Shown here in pieces: positions 1 through 12,122 of a stretch of DNA of 64,000 nt. Location: NCBI GenBank assembly GCA_037074765.1, contig JBAMDO010000015.1, positions 310,001 to 374,000 on the forward strand, written 5' to 3'. The first letter of the stretch is position 1, and every line of letters begins with the position of its first letter. The DNA comes from Mansonella perstans. Its lineage: Eukaryota > Nematoda > Chromadorea > Rhabditida > Onchocercidae. The notes beneath the pieces are model-generated. The model was given only the letters and a program-made list of their open reading frames with translations. It had not been told where the DNA came from and ran no database searches. The translations under genes and the position numbers were made by a program.

Positions 1-223
1 AAACCAGTCAACAACCAAACGATAATGTTGATGGTATTTTTCCTTATAGGTTTTTCAGATTTAGAGGAATTCGGTGAATAAATAAAACTACTAATATTGT
101 TCATTAAATTTATTTTCTTAACTCTTTTTAGTTTCCACAGTTCATCTAGCCTTATTATGCATAAGTTTTAATAGATTTTAGTAATTCTCTTTAAAGAGAC
201 AAAATAATCGAAGGCAGACAACC
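1..223 (+). other. 5' flank of the coiled-coil gene; possible last exon of an upstream gene
   Basis: No complete gene is visible here. A good acceptor (GTTTTTCAG ending at 58) is followed by an open stretch reading LEEFGE and a TAA at 79-81, overlapping AATAAA-like sequence. This could be the last few codons and polyadenylation signal of a gene lying to the left of the window. The stretch is too short to be sure. The remaining bases before the ATG at 224 are probably the promoter and leader of the next gene. Confidence 0.25.
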
Positions 224-3200
224 ATGGAAGCATTGCAGTGGCCAGTGTTGGAAAATGTCGCAACTGCATATGGTAATTTTCTACTTCATGAGTTATCCAT
301 CCGCTTCGCAAATTCAATTCATTAATTTTAAACCTTCTTTAAGTGCAATTTGAAAAAAGAGTTAATACCTTGTTAAAAGTATTGTTATCCAGCATTAGCT
401 TTTTCATGGATGTTGTTTATCTTGAATTCGAATGGAAATATTTCAGAGCATCAGTACGACAAGAAATTCATAAATGATATGCGAACTGAATTAGATACAG
501 CTCATGAAGAATGCTCCTTAGTGCAAGAGAAGATTATTCAGATGAGTTGCGCTAATTTTGAATTGGAGCATCAATTAAAGGATGTGAAAGAAAAGTTGGA
601 GAAAGCTGAAGTACGAGCAGGGAAGGCTGAAGAACAAGCTGAAGAAGCTTATCGAAACTGTGAACAGCAAAAGAAATATGAACATCAGGAATCATTGCAG
701 TCTGAACTTTCAGTTAAAGTAAGAAATGCTAAAAACAATTTTATTCAGGAGTTTTGAAAAACAGGAGTTGGAAATGAAATATATTGTGAAGTATCATTTC
801 TTGAGTACCTCTTATCAGTTCGGTAGGACAGTGAATAGCTTTCTATCACAGAATTACGAAGAGATGGTTTCTTCTATGCAGTCTAGAGAATATCTTACAG
901 ATAGTAAAATTTTTCGATCATATTAAAAAATTAATTATGTTTATGATATAAATTGAGATTATCATTGATTTGCATATGACTCATATTCGAAGTTCATATG
1001 TTGGTAAAGATTACAGTCCAAGCAAATTCCTTTTTTTTTTTCAGTTCAGCGTCATAGAAAAAGAAGTGAATGATCTCAAGGAGGAATTAGCTTTGAAAAC
1101 TGAACAACTAAATGCTAAAACGATTGAAAATAATAAACAAAATGAAGAATTAAAGCGGTGGCGATTTGCTGTGGATGAAATAGAAGCTGTACATAAGGAA
1201 ATACAAATGTTGCAAAAGCAGGTGATTCTTTCTTTAGATTGAAGTTTCAGCAAATTACAAAATTTCGAGATGCATCAAAGAATCATAATGAATCACACTA
1301 AAGAATTTTAATTTCCTGAAGGGCAGAAGTGAAAGCTGGAAATTATTTATTTTTTGGTTACTCATCATAAGCTAACAATTTATTAATTTGTGGCTGTTGG
1401 ACTTCTTTATAAATTGTAGTAAATTACAGCAGCAGCCAAAAGTTGCGTGTAATACTTCCTGTGTAAAATATAAAAATTTGTGTTTGGGCTGCAGCCTTGC
1501 ACTGTGATAATGTGCCAGGAAACTAGAAATCATATTTAAATGATATTCTTGTGAGTAACAGGAAAGATGCAAATTGACCGTATGCATCCGCTGCTTCATT
1601 GTGCAGTTGCCTAATATACAGACTGATGGTCGAATGATTCATTCAGTTGAGTAGTCAACTCGGATCACGTGATTTATATCTGTCATTAAAACGTCAGCAA
1701 CATATATTGACAATTATAAACATCGATCAGCATTATCATCTTTACAAATTAATATTTTAGCATTTTTTTTAGTTAAACGATGAGAAAACACTTATGGAGT
1801 CAAAGTGGGCTGAAGTGCGAACAATATTGCTGGAACGGAAAGAAGATATGTCGCGAAAAACTCCAGATACAGAATCAGTTGCTGGTGGAGAACAAAGTAA
1901 TGTAAATCAACTCGAACAAATGACAGATACAATCAATGATTTAAAAAATACCATCGATAAACAAGCCAAACAATTTGAACTTGATAAGGTCAGCAATGTC
2001 AAAAATCATTCGATTAAGAATAATGTGAAGCAACTAGCTCGTTTCTAAATAAATTATACTGTACTTAGAGCATTTGAAACCTTCACTTTCTTGTATACAG
2101 AAGGAGCAATATTCACAATAAAAAATCATCAATAAAAATAAAAAGAACACGTGTAGAAATGGAGAAGTGGAAAAAATTTTCGATGATTCAAAAGATAGTA
2201 TTTTATTATATTAACAACAATAAAATTTGCTGCGAAAAGTGATTTCTAGTAACCTGGGAAATAATTTATATTTTCAGAATGATTCGGAAATGTCATATTT
2301 TGATAGCTCTATTAATTTTTTATTTTCCGTTCAGTAATGCATTTCAGGCGGAAAAAAGAAAATTAAAAGCAATCATTCGCAAGCTGCAAGCCGATAAAAA
2401 AGCTCTGGTAGCATGTTCAGTGGTAAATAGTGAAGATAGAGAGCAACATGTCATTCAACATGAAGCCCAAATTGCTGGCTTACAAAGACAGCGAGACTTC
2501 ATGGATCGTGAAATGACTCTTCTTTGTGCTTTGAATAATTCCAAAGATTCTTTAATCCAAGCACTGAAAACCAAGCTTGAAAGTATTTGTTCGGAAAAGC
2601 CTGAATCGTTGGACTTAAAATCTGAAAACGATAGAAATGAGGTTTTCTTGATTATTTATCTCGATTTCTAGGACTATACCTGATAAACATATCGTAATCC
2701 TTAACTATAAAATTAAGAAACTTTTCGGATAAAGAACTTTCACATCCCCCCTTCATTTAATGACTGACATAGGTTTTGTACATATTCGCTTTCAGCATAG
2801 TTCAATTAAAAATGAATAAACATCGTTCAGTACTGTTCAACTTTTAGGACAAGATAGATCGCACTGAGCAGTTGCAAGCAGAGCTGGACGTTATGAACCA
2901 GGAAAAATCTGAGCTTTCAAATTTACTGGCAAAAAGCAATGCTGAACTGGAAAAACTACAAATGCATTTACAACAATTGCAAACGGAATGTGATCGACTT
3001 CATTTACAGCTACAATTCTCTCCAGAGCGAAATTTAGATTCCATGCCTTCAACAACAGGCGCTCATCAGCATGTACTATTACAACAGGCACAGCAACAAA
3101 TGGAATTTATTAACAGTGAAAGGGCTGATATGTCGATAAATGCAAAATTTGCAGATGATACAGCTAATGAATGTGTAAATACAGAGATGAAAGCACAAAT

Positions 3201-6200
3201 GGAAAGATTAACTTTGGTTCTGGCGGATAAGAACATCGAATTGCAAAAAGTATTGGACGAGAACGAAGCGCTAAAAATAAAGTTTGATTTTAACAATCAT
3301 TTTTTTAGGATAGCATTTTCCTTATCTGTTGAATTTTATTAAGGTTCATTAAAGCAATTACAATTGTAATTTTTAAAATACACAATCTTTGATCAGTGTT
3401 CTCTCTTTTTTAATCTTTACTTTGGACTATTTTTGCTTCCTACAATATCTTTTGTTTTCTGAAATATTTTTAAAAATGTGGCATTACTGCAAACTTTTTA
3501 CAGCTCTTATATGGCCTTATAAATGACAAAGTAATTAGTTCTTTTTTTATGTGTCAAAAATGTTTTCAAATGAGAATATTTGTTATGTTGACTTTTTAAT
3601 GTAATTTTTATGAAAAAAACATCAAATTTTGCATCACAAATCAACTAATGAATCAGAAATGATTTTTCAGTTTTAATATCAAATTAGAGTTTCTAAGTGA
3701 TTCAAAATTAATTCCTTACTACCTGATTGATTATTTTAATGTAAATATATAGGTGCGTTGAATCAACTGCAGCGTTGGATTTATTAATTGGTGAATTTGA
3801 ACGTCGAAATCAGGAGAAAGATGATGTCATTGAAATGCTACAATCACAGCATACTTATTTAACCCAAACTATATTGCTCAGTGAAAAAAATGATAAACAC
3901 TTAACGACTCCACCAACAGTATCACAAAGCACCAACACAAATATTGAATCTAAGCTGGATACATCTACGATTATGAATGAAGGTCCAAATCTTTTATATG
4001 CTTGAGATTTATTAAAACAGTATAAGAAGTTTGCCTTTATAGTTTTATTCACGAGATTTCGGATTGTTTTAATATCGAACTTCATCTTTAGTGGAAAATG
4101 AGTATTCAGATTGGGATAAAGTTTTGTACCGGTGACTTTGAAGTGTTTTCAGTATTGATTGGTGATTAATATACGTATGGAAACGGTAATCTTTTATTTC
4201 TCTCAGTTAGCAATGTTCATTTTTTTAGCTGACAATGATCCAATTCTAGTTATGCAAAATCGGGAAACACAAACAGAAATTGATTTTCATTCTTCTGAGA
4301 CTTCAGAAACAAGGCAAGAACTAACTTCAGAGGTTGGTCGGTTTCGCTTTAGGGATTTCTTTCTGTCTAGGAAAATATCGAACCATAAATAGAAATTCGT
4401 TGTATTTTGTAGGAAAAGCGAAATCTATTTTAAAATATATCTAGCAACAAGTTTGTAACAAGCAATTTCGAAGTCATTATTTTTTAAAATTCTTCGCTTA
4501 AATCTTGCTGAGTTTTATTTTTATCAAGTAATAAAAGCGTAGCTTGCATGGTGAGCATATTGTTATCAACACACATAGTAGAAAGAATTGAAGGTAGGAA
4601 CGAAAAAATAAAGCAGAAGGATAGTTTTTAACAGTATTGTTTTTGATGTTACATTTGAATTTTTATTTTTTAGTTGCTTCGGAAAACCGTTCATGATGAT
4701 GATTCCGTTTCTGAATCAGGAAATCAGGAAGTTCCCCAATGCGTCAACAAATCAGATCAAATGCATGATAACCTAACCGATGAAATTAAACAGCTAATGA
4801 TTTTGAATGCAGAACTGGAAACTGCTGTTGAAGTCCTTAAAGGTGAAATCTGGACTTTAAATGAACAATTAAAGGAGGTAAATTTTCTGTTATCTGATGT
4901 CAAGACTGCAAGCTAAGAAGTCTCATTAGGCCTTTGAGTTACAGGTAGAATAAAAGAAAATCAAATTTAAGCCAAATTAACCGAAACAGTGACTTTTGAT
5001 TTAAACTTTTGATTTAAAAAAAAATTCTAATGTTGGGTAATTTCAAGTCACTGGTTGATCGAGAAGACTTGTCAGTCAAACTATGCGAGCTATCGCAACG
5101 TCATGAGGAAGAAATTGAACGTGCTCGTGAACGGGAACGTGACTTGGAAGAGCAAAAGGATATGGCCGAAAGGAGCCAACGACAGGTAGAGGTCATAAAT
5201 TAGGATTTCATTTTTTTGAAAATTTTCTCATTTTAGGCAGCTCTGGCTGAAAATGAAAGCAATCGTCGTTTGGTTGAATGGCAAGAAAAAAGTGCAGAAA
5301 TGGAAAACGATCGCAAAGAACTCGAAAATGCATATGCGAAACTATCAGAGTACTATCAGAAATTGCAACAAGCTTATAATGTCTTGTATGCTCGATTTAA
5401 TACATGTAAAGTTGATAATAATACACAAACAATAGTGGATAGCGATACCTTCAAAATTAGCCAGGTGAAATTTAACATTATCTCTTTAAATGTCGTTCTC
5501 CATTTTATAACTTTTGCAACTTATTTTAGTGATTTTGATTGATATAGTAATTGGCATGAAAAAGACAAGATGAATTAAAATTAATTTTACCGTACGAATT
5601 TAAACAATGCTGATTTTATTTTAACTGAGTTGAAAAATTATTTATATTTTCGAAAATGAAACAAGAAATTTGCTTAAGGAATTTGCTGAAAAGATCGAGT
5701 ATTTGAAGAGCGAACTTACTCAACGGGAAACAGAATTGAGCAAGCAAATGGTAGAGCTACAGTATGTTCGGGATTTATTACGGGAGCATCTTTACGTAAC
5801 TCTGAAAAATGTCAAAGATTTGCGAGAAACGAATTTAAAATTGTTGAAGGTGTTTCGTTTAAAACTAAATCTTTATTTTATCTATGCATGATGAAAATTT
5901 AAACAAGCTGAATATCAAATTTCCAGCTAGATTTAAACAAAAAAAAAAAAAAAAAAACATTTCGAAGCTGATCGTTAGTGCTCTATTCGATTTTTTTAAT
6001 CCTAGGATTTTTAATGTAAGGTCTTTCTTCAGTTCTCATCAATTTTTTGATTTTCTCAAAGCTTAAAATAAAGACCATTTTTCTGAAGGATGTCATTGCG
6101 GACAGTGAACAAACGGTGCAAACTCAACTACAGAAAGCTTTGGAAGAAGTTCGTTCATATGCTGAGAAAGTCATCAATAAATCGTTCAAAGAAAAAGAAT

Positions 6201-9200
6201 TGAAGGATGCCGAAATCGCTGTAGCAATTCAGCAATTTACGAACAGTATACTGACCGTAAGTCTTGAAAAATAAGTCGAATTATTGCTCTCAATGTGTTT
6301 GTTATTGTATTTTTTACGGTTCTTCACAAATATTCCCGACATGGCCATTGGAATATTACTTCAGCTTGCCTATTTTTCAAATTATTCCAAATACTATTTA
6401 ACAGATAAGAGTTTAATCATTTGAAATTCCTTTTGATCACTGCGCAATTCCATTATAAACCTTTTGTGTCGTCTTAAATTTGTTATGATTATATCATGAT
6501 TTCAAGAAACGTAATTCATATATTACATTTTTTCTAGTTATAGTAGTTATTTTAAGCAACACTTTTCAGGATGATATTGATATTTGATATTTGATATTTC
6601 AGGGTGATATTTTACAAACACAAGACCTGTCGCTATCAATGATCGTTGATGCTGTCAACAAGAAATTTTTAGAAAAAGAATCTGAAAACATCGCTCTGAG
6701 AAACGATTTGTGGAATGAAAGGAGTGGTAATGCAGCTCGGAAAATGAATCTGCAACAGGTTTTTTTCTTAGTTTTAAATCAGTTTACTTCTTCCATAATT
6801 TTCCAATGATTTCAATATCTATGGGCTTTATAATTTTAAAGTGTTCTGAAGATCGATATTTTTATGATCAAAAAATTTTAATTCCAATGCTATCAGAATA
6901 AAGTTTGAAAATTTTCCGCATTTTTAAAATGTTTCTGGAAAAGACGAAAAATCGGAAATAAAGATTAAACAGCTGGAAGATTAGCTTCAAATAACAGCGT
7001 TTTCATTAACTAAGCACATCATCAAATTTCAACAGCTTCAGGCTGAATTTGATGCGGTGGATTTCTTTACATATTTATTTCTTATTTGATTTTGATAGAA
7101 GGAATTTTCCCTGAGTTTTCACCTTTTTACACTGTGAAGACTTCAACACCTAATCATTAATTTACAGTAGTTTGTCAAATATGTTAATTTTGTCATCTTT
7201 CAGCTTGGCTCGGCAGCAGATCTAAATAGCTCGACAGCAGATCTAAATAGCTCGACAGCAGATCCAAATAGCTCGACATCAAAGCTAACTAGCTCAGCAG
7301 GTTGCTTTTTTTCTGTTTTCAGTATAATAGCATCTTCGCACCTCATTTGGTTAGTCATGCTTTTTATATATAAATAAAAATGAATGTATATTACACCGCG
7401 CAATTTTAGCTCTTGTGAAGCTATTTTGGCCCTTTTCTATATTAACAGTTCTTTTGGCATGATACCGCTTAAAAAGATTTTGATGATTCACGATCATCTC
7501 TTTTGTAATTAACAAATTATAACTTATAATTCATATCCTGTAATATTATAAAGTCTTTTTAAGCGGTATCATTTATGAGTGAAGCCTCGCACTGAATTCC
7601 CAATATATGAGTGAAGACACATTTGCGGTAAACAAAGCAAAAAATCTTTAAAAAGCTATTTATCAGCTTTTCCAATTTTGTCAGACTTATAATAACAAAT
7701 GTGTTTCAGAATATTAAATTTAATACTTGTGCATCCCAATTAATTCTAAATTTGTTTTTACTTATTCTCAGTGCCCTTCGTTTTTTTATGAAAACATATT
7801 AGACCATTGGCACCTTTATCCCGTCTCCACGAAAAGGTTTTAATAGATATTGCAGCAGCAAAACGTGGTACTAGTGGTAGAAATCCATGGAATTGCTCCA
7901 CACCATGTACGATTTGTCGTGAGCTAAAGCAAACCAAAGAACCAGCTCAAACACCGCAACTACAGTTAGCCATTTTAGCGACCCGCTTAACAACCAAAAT
8001 AGCTGACAATGATGCTTTATTCCGATGCAACGCTGAACTTGTGCAAACAAATCTAAGACTACAAAATGAACTTGACGAGTTAAAGGAGCAGATGGGCAAA
8101 CACATCATTTCTTCTAATACTGATCCCTTAGTTACCAGCCAACAATCTCTAATTCAAGAACAGCACATCCCAGAACAGTCTTCAAATGTACAATCAGAAC
8201 AAAAAATGATGTATACAGAAGAAAAGGAATGGACATGGGAAGAAAAGGATTTCAATGATGCTTCTCAGCAATCTTTATTGAATCAGCAGATTACTGGATC
8301 TACGATGACGAGTGAAATTCAGATGGTAAGTTTGAAAGAATTAGAATCCCAAGAACAAGATAGAGAAAGCTTGAGAAATAAATTGAATAGGACACAAGAA
8401 TATAGCAAAGAATTTAAAGAGAGAAAAGAATTAGAAAATAATAGTGAAAGGTTGGGTAATTGTTTGAAAGTCTCGGGAGAGTGCTACTTTAAATGTAAAC
8501 ATAAAGTGGAACAGTTAAAGGATGAATTGAAAACCAGACAGCATGAAGATGCCAAAAATAAGCAAAAATTGGAAGTAAGATTGAAAGAATCAGAAATTGG
8601 AAGAACCGTTTGTGAAGAATCATTATTAGCTAAAAAACAGAATATGCAACTGATAGATCGTGTAGAAAATCCAAAGCAAAATCTGAAAAGACTGAAGGGA
8701 GAGTTACAATCTACAGAGACACGATATAAAAATGAACAAAAACATTCCAAATTGTTTCAGATGGAGCTCACTTCGGAATTTGAGGAACAAAAAGAGAATG
8801 CAAAAGAAGAGGACAAATGTGAACCAAAGGAGAGTGATTGGACTGCAGATAGTACAATGGAAGAGTTTCAAACCTTGCTTGAAGAACCGGTGCAATATAT
8901 TCAAGATATTGCCATTGAGCGTAACGAAACGGAGATGTTGCAGGAATTAGAAGGAGGACAACTTCAACAAAAGGAAATTGAGTTGCAAAAACTTGAGGAA
9001 AAAAATAGATCTTTGGAACAGCAATTGAAATCACAGCAAGAACTGATCGAAGAACTAGAGAAGAAGCTCTGTATGATAAAAGATTACAATGTGACACTGG
9101 AACAGAAAAATATAAGTATGGAGCAAAAAATTATTGATCAGAAGAAAAAATATGAAGAACTTATGATCGAGAAACAGAGATTAATGAGAAAAATGAAAAA

Positions 9201-10946
9201 TGAAGTAAAGACGAAGTTGCATGAAGAAATTGTGTTACTTAAAGAGAAAAATGAAAGTCTGATTTTGGAATTAACCAGGAAGGAAGCCTGTCTAGAAGAG
9301 GAGAAGACAAAGTTAGCAAATAGTGAAATTATTTTGAAAGAATTGAAGAAAAAATTAAAACATTCACAGGAAAAAAATATCCAAATGCAACGAGAACTAG
9401 ACGATTATAATGCGCAAATGAGTGAGCTACAGCAAAAGAATGAAGTTGAGCAGGAATTTCGTCAACAACTTGTTGAAGCGCAAAAAAAAATAACCAAATT
9501 GGAACGTAAACTGGATCAAATGATAGAACAGAATGAGTTATTGAAAAGTGATGAACAAAAGCTAATGGATACTCTTCAAATTTCCAGCAAACAGCTGGCC
9601 GAAACAGAATTAAAAAATGAAAGATTGGAACTAGAAATTTCTAGTCTACAAGCTTCATTATTGAAAGCCGAAGAAATAGCTAAAAAAACGAGTCATTCAA
9701 AAAAATCAGTGATGAACGATGCGAATGTAATGGTTGAGTTACATGGCAAGGCAAGTGCAAGGTAAATTTATTAATCTTTATCATAAATTATTATCAAATT
9801 CTCTATAATTTTATTCTTTTCGGACAAAATAGAGTTGGGGGCTTTTTATTACACAGTATCGTTACTGATATACGAATGTTGTCGCAAGCCTTTAGAAATG
9901 ACAATTCAATGTTATACCTAAATTCATTTTTAGCAGTTACTTATTTGCCTTTGTTATCATAATTGTTATAACAATTGTTTTCATGTTATCATAATAAATT
10001 TGGCAGTCGCCACTTTTTCTATTTGCAGTTCGACAATGATGGAGCTACACAACGCTTTAGTAGGAGAAAGTAATCAAGGGCCAGAATTCAGTGCATTGCA
10101 AAAGGTTATTTTATCTGACGATTTCTTCTCACCCTAATCTTTTGATTTTTTAGTTGAGTTTTAAATTAATGTGCAATTGTTCCTTATCTATTTTCTCTTT
10201 AATATTAAAGTAATCTTCCTTATTTGTGCTAGTAAATTCCTTTTTTTTCACTGGAATTCTTTAAATAACAATAGTTTTATTTGTCAGTTTATAGTTTTTT
10301 GAACTGACGTTTGGAAAGAGATTCAGATTTTTATATTTAAATGACTTCCCAGTTAAAAGTGCAGTTTTTTCATAATAAATTTTTTCCTAATTGTGATAAC
10401 TTTTCTTGCAGAAGAAAGGGTATCTTTTTGCGACATCAGTGCCTAGCGTCGTTGCTCCAATAGCTGTTGAAGTTAATGTTCAAAATTCGGATAAAATTGA
10501 GAGCGATTCGAATATTAAAATGTCTCAAAAAGAAATTTTAGCTTCTGATAACGTTAGTCTTACTACGCTTACTTTTTTTTTTATTTTTTTTTAGTACTTT
10601 TTTTATATTTATTTTATTTTTATCGAGCTTTCGGCGATTTCTAGATTTTAAGTATAGAATTGATTCAACTTTTTTCTGCAAATCAGTTTGAATGAACTTT
10701 CAAGTGAATTGTGATAAAATCACAATTCATTTGAAAATCATAATTCTTATAGAAGCCAATTTTTCAGTGTTTCGAACCAGCGTTACAAAGGACAACTTAC
10801 GATTTCCAGGAAACGGTTTGTGTTTGCTTATTTGTTTTATTTTTATAAAGATAATGTTTCTTTTTCACTAGTTAATCCTAAAATTATATCTTAAAATAAC
10901 GGACAGTATGTCTCAAAATGAGCGAAATGGGCTTGTCAGGTATTAG
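224..10946 (+). CDS. Giant multi-exon coiled-coil protein (about 1,745 aa)
   Basis: Exons I can place: 224-272, 447-718, 1045-1221, 1773-1988, 2348-2641, 2848-3281, 3753-3982, 4229-4332, 4674-4877, 5048-5185, 5237-5464, 5679-5849, 6089-6256, 6603-6758, 7204-7300, a large exon about 7804-9761, 10029-10104, 10412-10552, 10768-10815 and 10872 to a TAG ending at 10946. All junctions keep phase except 7300 to 7804, where a small exon is missing or these are two genes. The product is almost entirely E/K/Q/L heptad-rich coiled coil, densest in the large exon. There are non-helical islands: a CTICREL-containing head at the start of the large exon and a Ser/Thr/Ala repeat in exon 15. No catalytic domain, signal peptide or membrane span is seen. 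This looks like a structural scaffold (centrosomal, Golgi or nuclear envelope type), but I do not recognise the family. The start ATG at 224 is the first one that splices in frame. Confidence 0.82.
6930..7060 (+). pseudogene. Possible relic coiled-coil exon inside an intron
   Basis: Within the intron between 6758 and 7204, one frame reads EKSEIKIKQLED, a stop (TAG near 6990), then LQITAFSLTKHI and QLQAEFDAV. The composition is that of the neighbouring exons. The frame does not join in phase to exon 6603-6758, and the flanking exons are both phase 0, so skipping it is neutral. It is best read as a decayed exon, though chance similarity in AT-rich DNA is possible. Confidence 0.3.
7204..7297 (+). 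repeat. In-frame 21-bp coding repeat (STADLNS units)
   Basis: Exon 15 of the coiled-coil gene is made of about 3.5 tandem copies of a 21-bp unit, encoding SAADLNS, STADLNS, STADPNS and STSKLTS. The exon starts after a clear acceptor (CATCTTTCAG) and ends at GCAG/GTTGCT. The unit length is a multiple of three, so copy number can change without a frameshift. It gives a low-complexity Ser/Thr-rich hinge in an otherwise coiled-coil protein. Confidence 0.8.
7459..7572. repeat. Inverted repeat with about 21-bp arms (hairpin or MITE-like)
   Basis: The left arm (7459-7480) begins ATGATACCGCTTAAAAAGA. The right arm (7551-7572) ends TCTTTTTAAGCGGTATCAT. They are near-perfect reverse complements with one mismatch, separated by about 70 bases of AT-rich DNA. 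No transposase is present. The size and terminal arms suit a tiny MITE or a strong hairpin in the unresolved intron just before the large coiled-coil exon. Confidence 0.75.
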
Positions 10947-12122
10947 TTCTACTTAATTTGACGCTTATAGCTTTATTTAATTTTTTTTTGCTAAGACTTT
11001 GAAACTCCGTTTATCTCGTGCAGTACTGAAAAATGAAGGTGATGGAAATTTCCTATTTAGAGGCTTTTTCAGAATGCTGATGTATTGAGGCGGCGAAAAG
11101 GTCGTGTTGGTGGATTTCAGGATGCTGAGAAGAGATATAACTAAATAAATGTAATAAAAAAGACTATCTTTGGACTTCTTTCCTCCACACAACCTTAATT
11201 TCGTTTCTGTTTCATCCATTCCGTCAATATGAACTATTTTCTTTGCTGTAATTCGTTGTTGCTGTATCAATACTTTTTATTTATCCAGTTTGCTGTATTA
11301 TTTTTCCTAATTTGCTGCATTTAAGACTATGCTTTCTGTTAAATATTGTAGTAAAAAACTACTATAGTTCTTTCTGTCGAATCTATAGAGTATTATTTGT
11401 GCAAAAGCGGAATGAGTTACATCTGCTGTTGTACTGTACTTATACTCTCTGACTTCTCCATATAATTAAGGTTGTTTGCTGTGTTTCCGTTTTAGAAATT
11501 CAATAACAGACGGAAATCAGATATGACGACCATTTTTGATGTATTTTGCTAAATTTGTAAAGAAAAAGTAGTTTATTATTTAACACTTTCTCGGTGCTCT
11601 TGTAACGTATATGAAATAAAATGATGCAATCAACTAACAATTCGTAAAATAATGAATGCATTGTGAACCAAGCAGAAATGATGTATAATGGGCACTCTCC
11701 AGAAATTTTTTTAAAACAAGAAATTTGAAAAAATGCTGGTCTTATTTTCGAGTATTGCGATAAGTTGTTTTTTGCATTGAGATAAAAAACAATATGGGAA
11801 GTTAGATTTTGTGATACAGGTTCAATAGCATTGAAATTAAGCCTTTTTGTAGTGCTTGGATCGTTATAATGATGTAGATGAGTTTGATATGTTCAACGAG
11901 AAGTTGAAGAAGTGGTACGAGCGAAACTTCTATCACAAATAATTTCTGAAGGAAGGAATTCGTCGGACATCTTTTTATAATATTTTATTATTTATAATCC
12001 GAAACTTATGCAGGAAGTATGACATTTAAAATCTACTTCATCCATTCATTTTGCTCACTTATGTCTTTTGTATTTTAAAGTCAAAACTCTTATATTCTGT
12101 TAATTTGTTACAAAGCAATATA
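10947..12122. other. Intergenic spacer between convergent genes
   Basis: This 1.2-kb stretch separates the 3' ends of the + strand coiled-coil gene and the - strand membrane-protein gene. I see no exon with plausible splice sites on either strand. Short downstream exons of the coiled-coil gene are possible, since acceptors near 11026 and 11070 each lead to a stop within a few codons. Confidence 0.5.

Noticed and set aside
719..750. A 30-base GTAAG...TTCAG segment as a micro-intron in the coiled-coil gene
   Set aside because: It is shorter than plausible nematode introns and leads to a stop within three codons; the next in-phase exon at 1045 fits.
8484..9097. Several - strand open frames opposite the large coiled-coil exon
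   Set aside because: They mirror the coiled-coil codons (Leu/Cys/Phe-rich antisense of Glu/Lys/Gln codons) and have no independent support.
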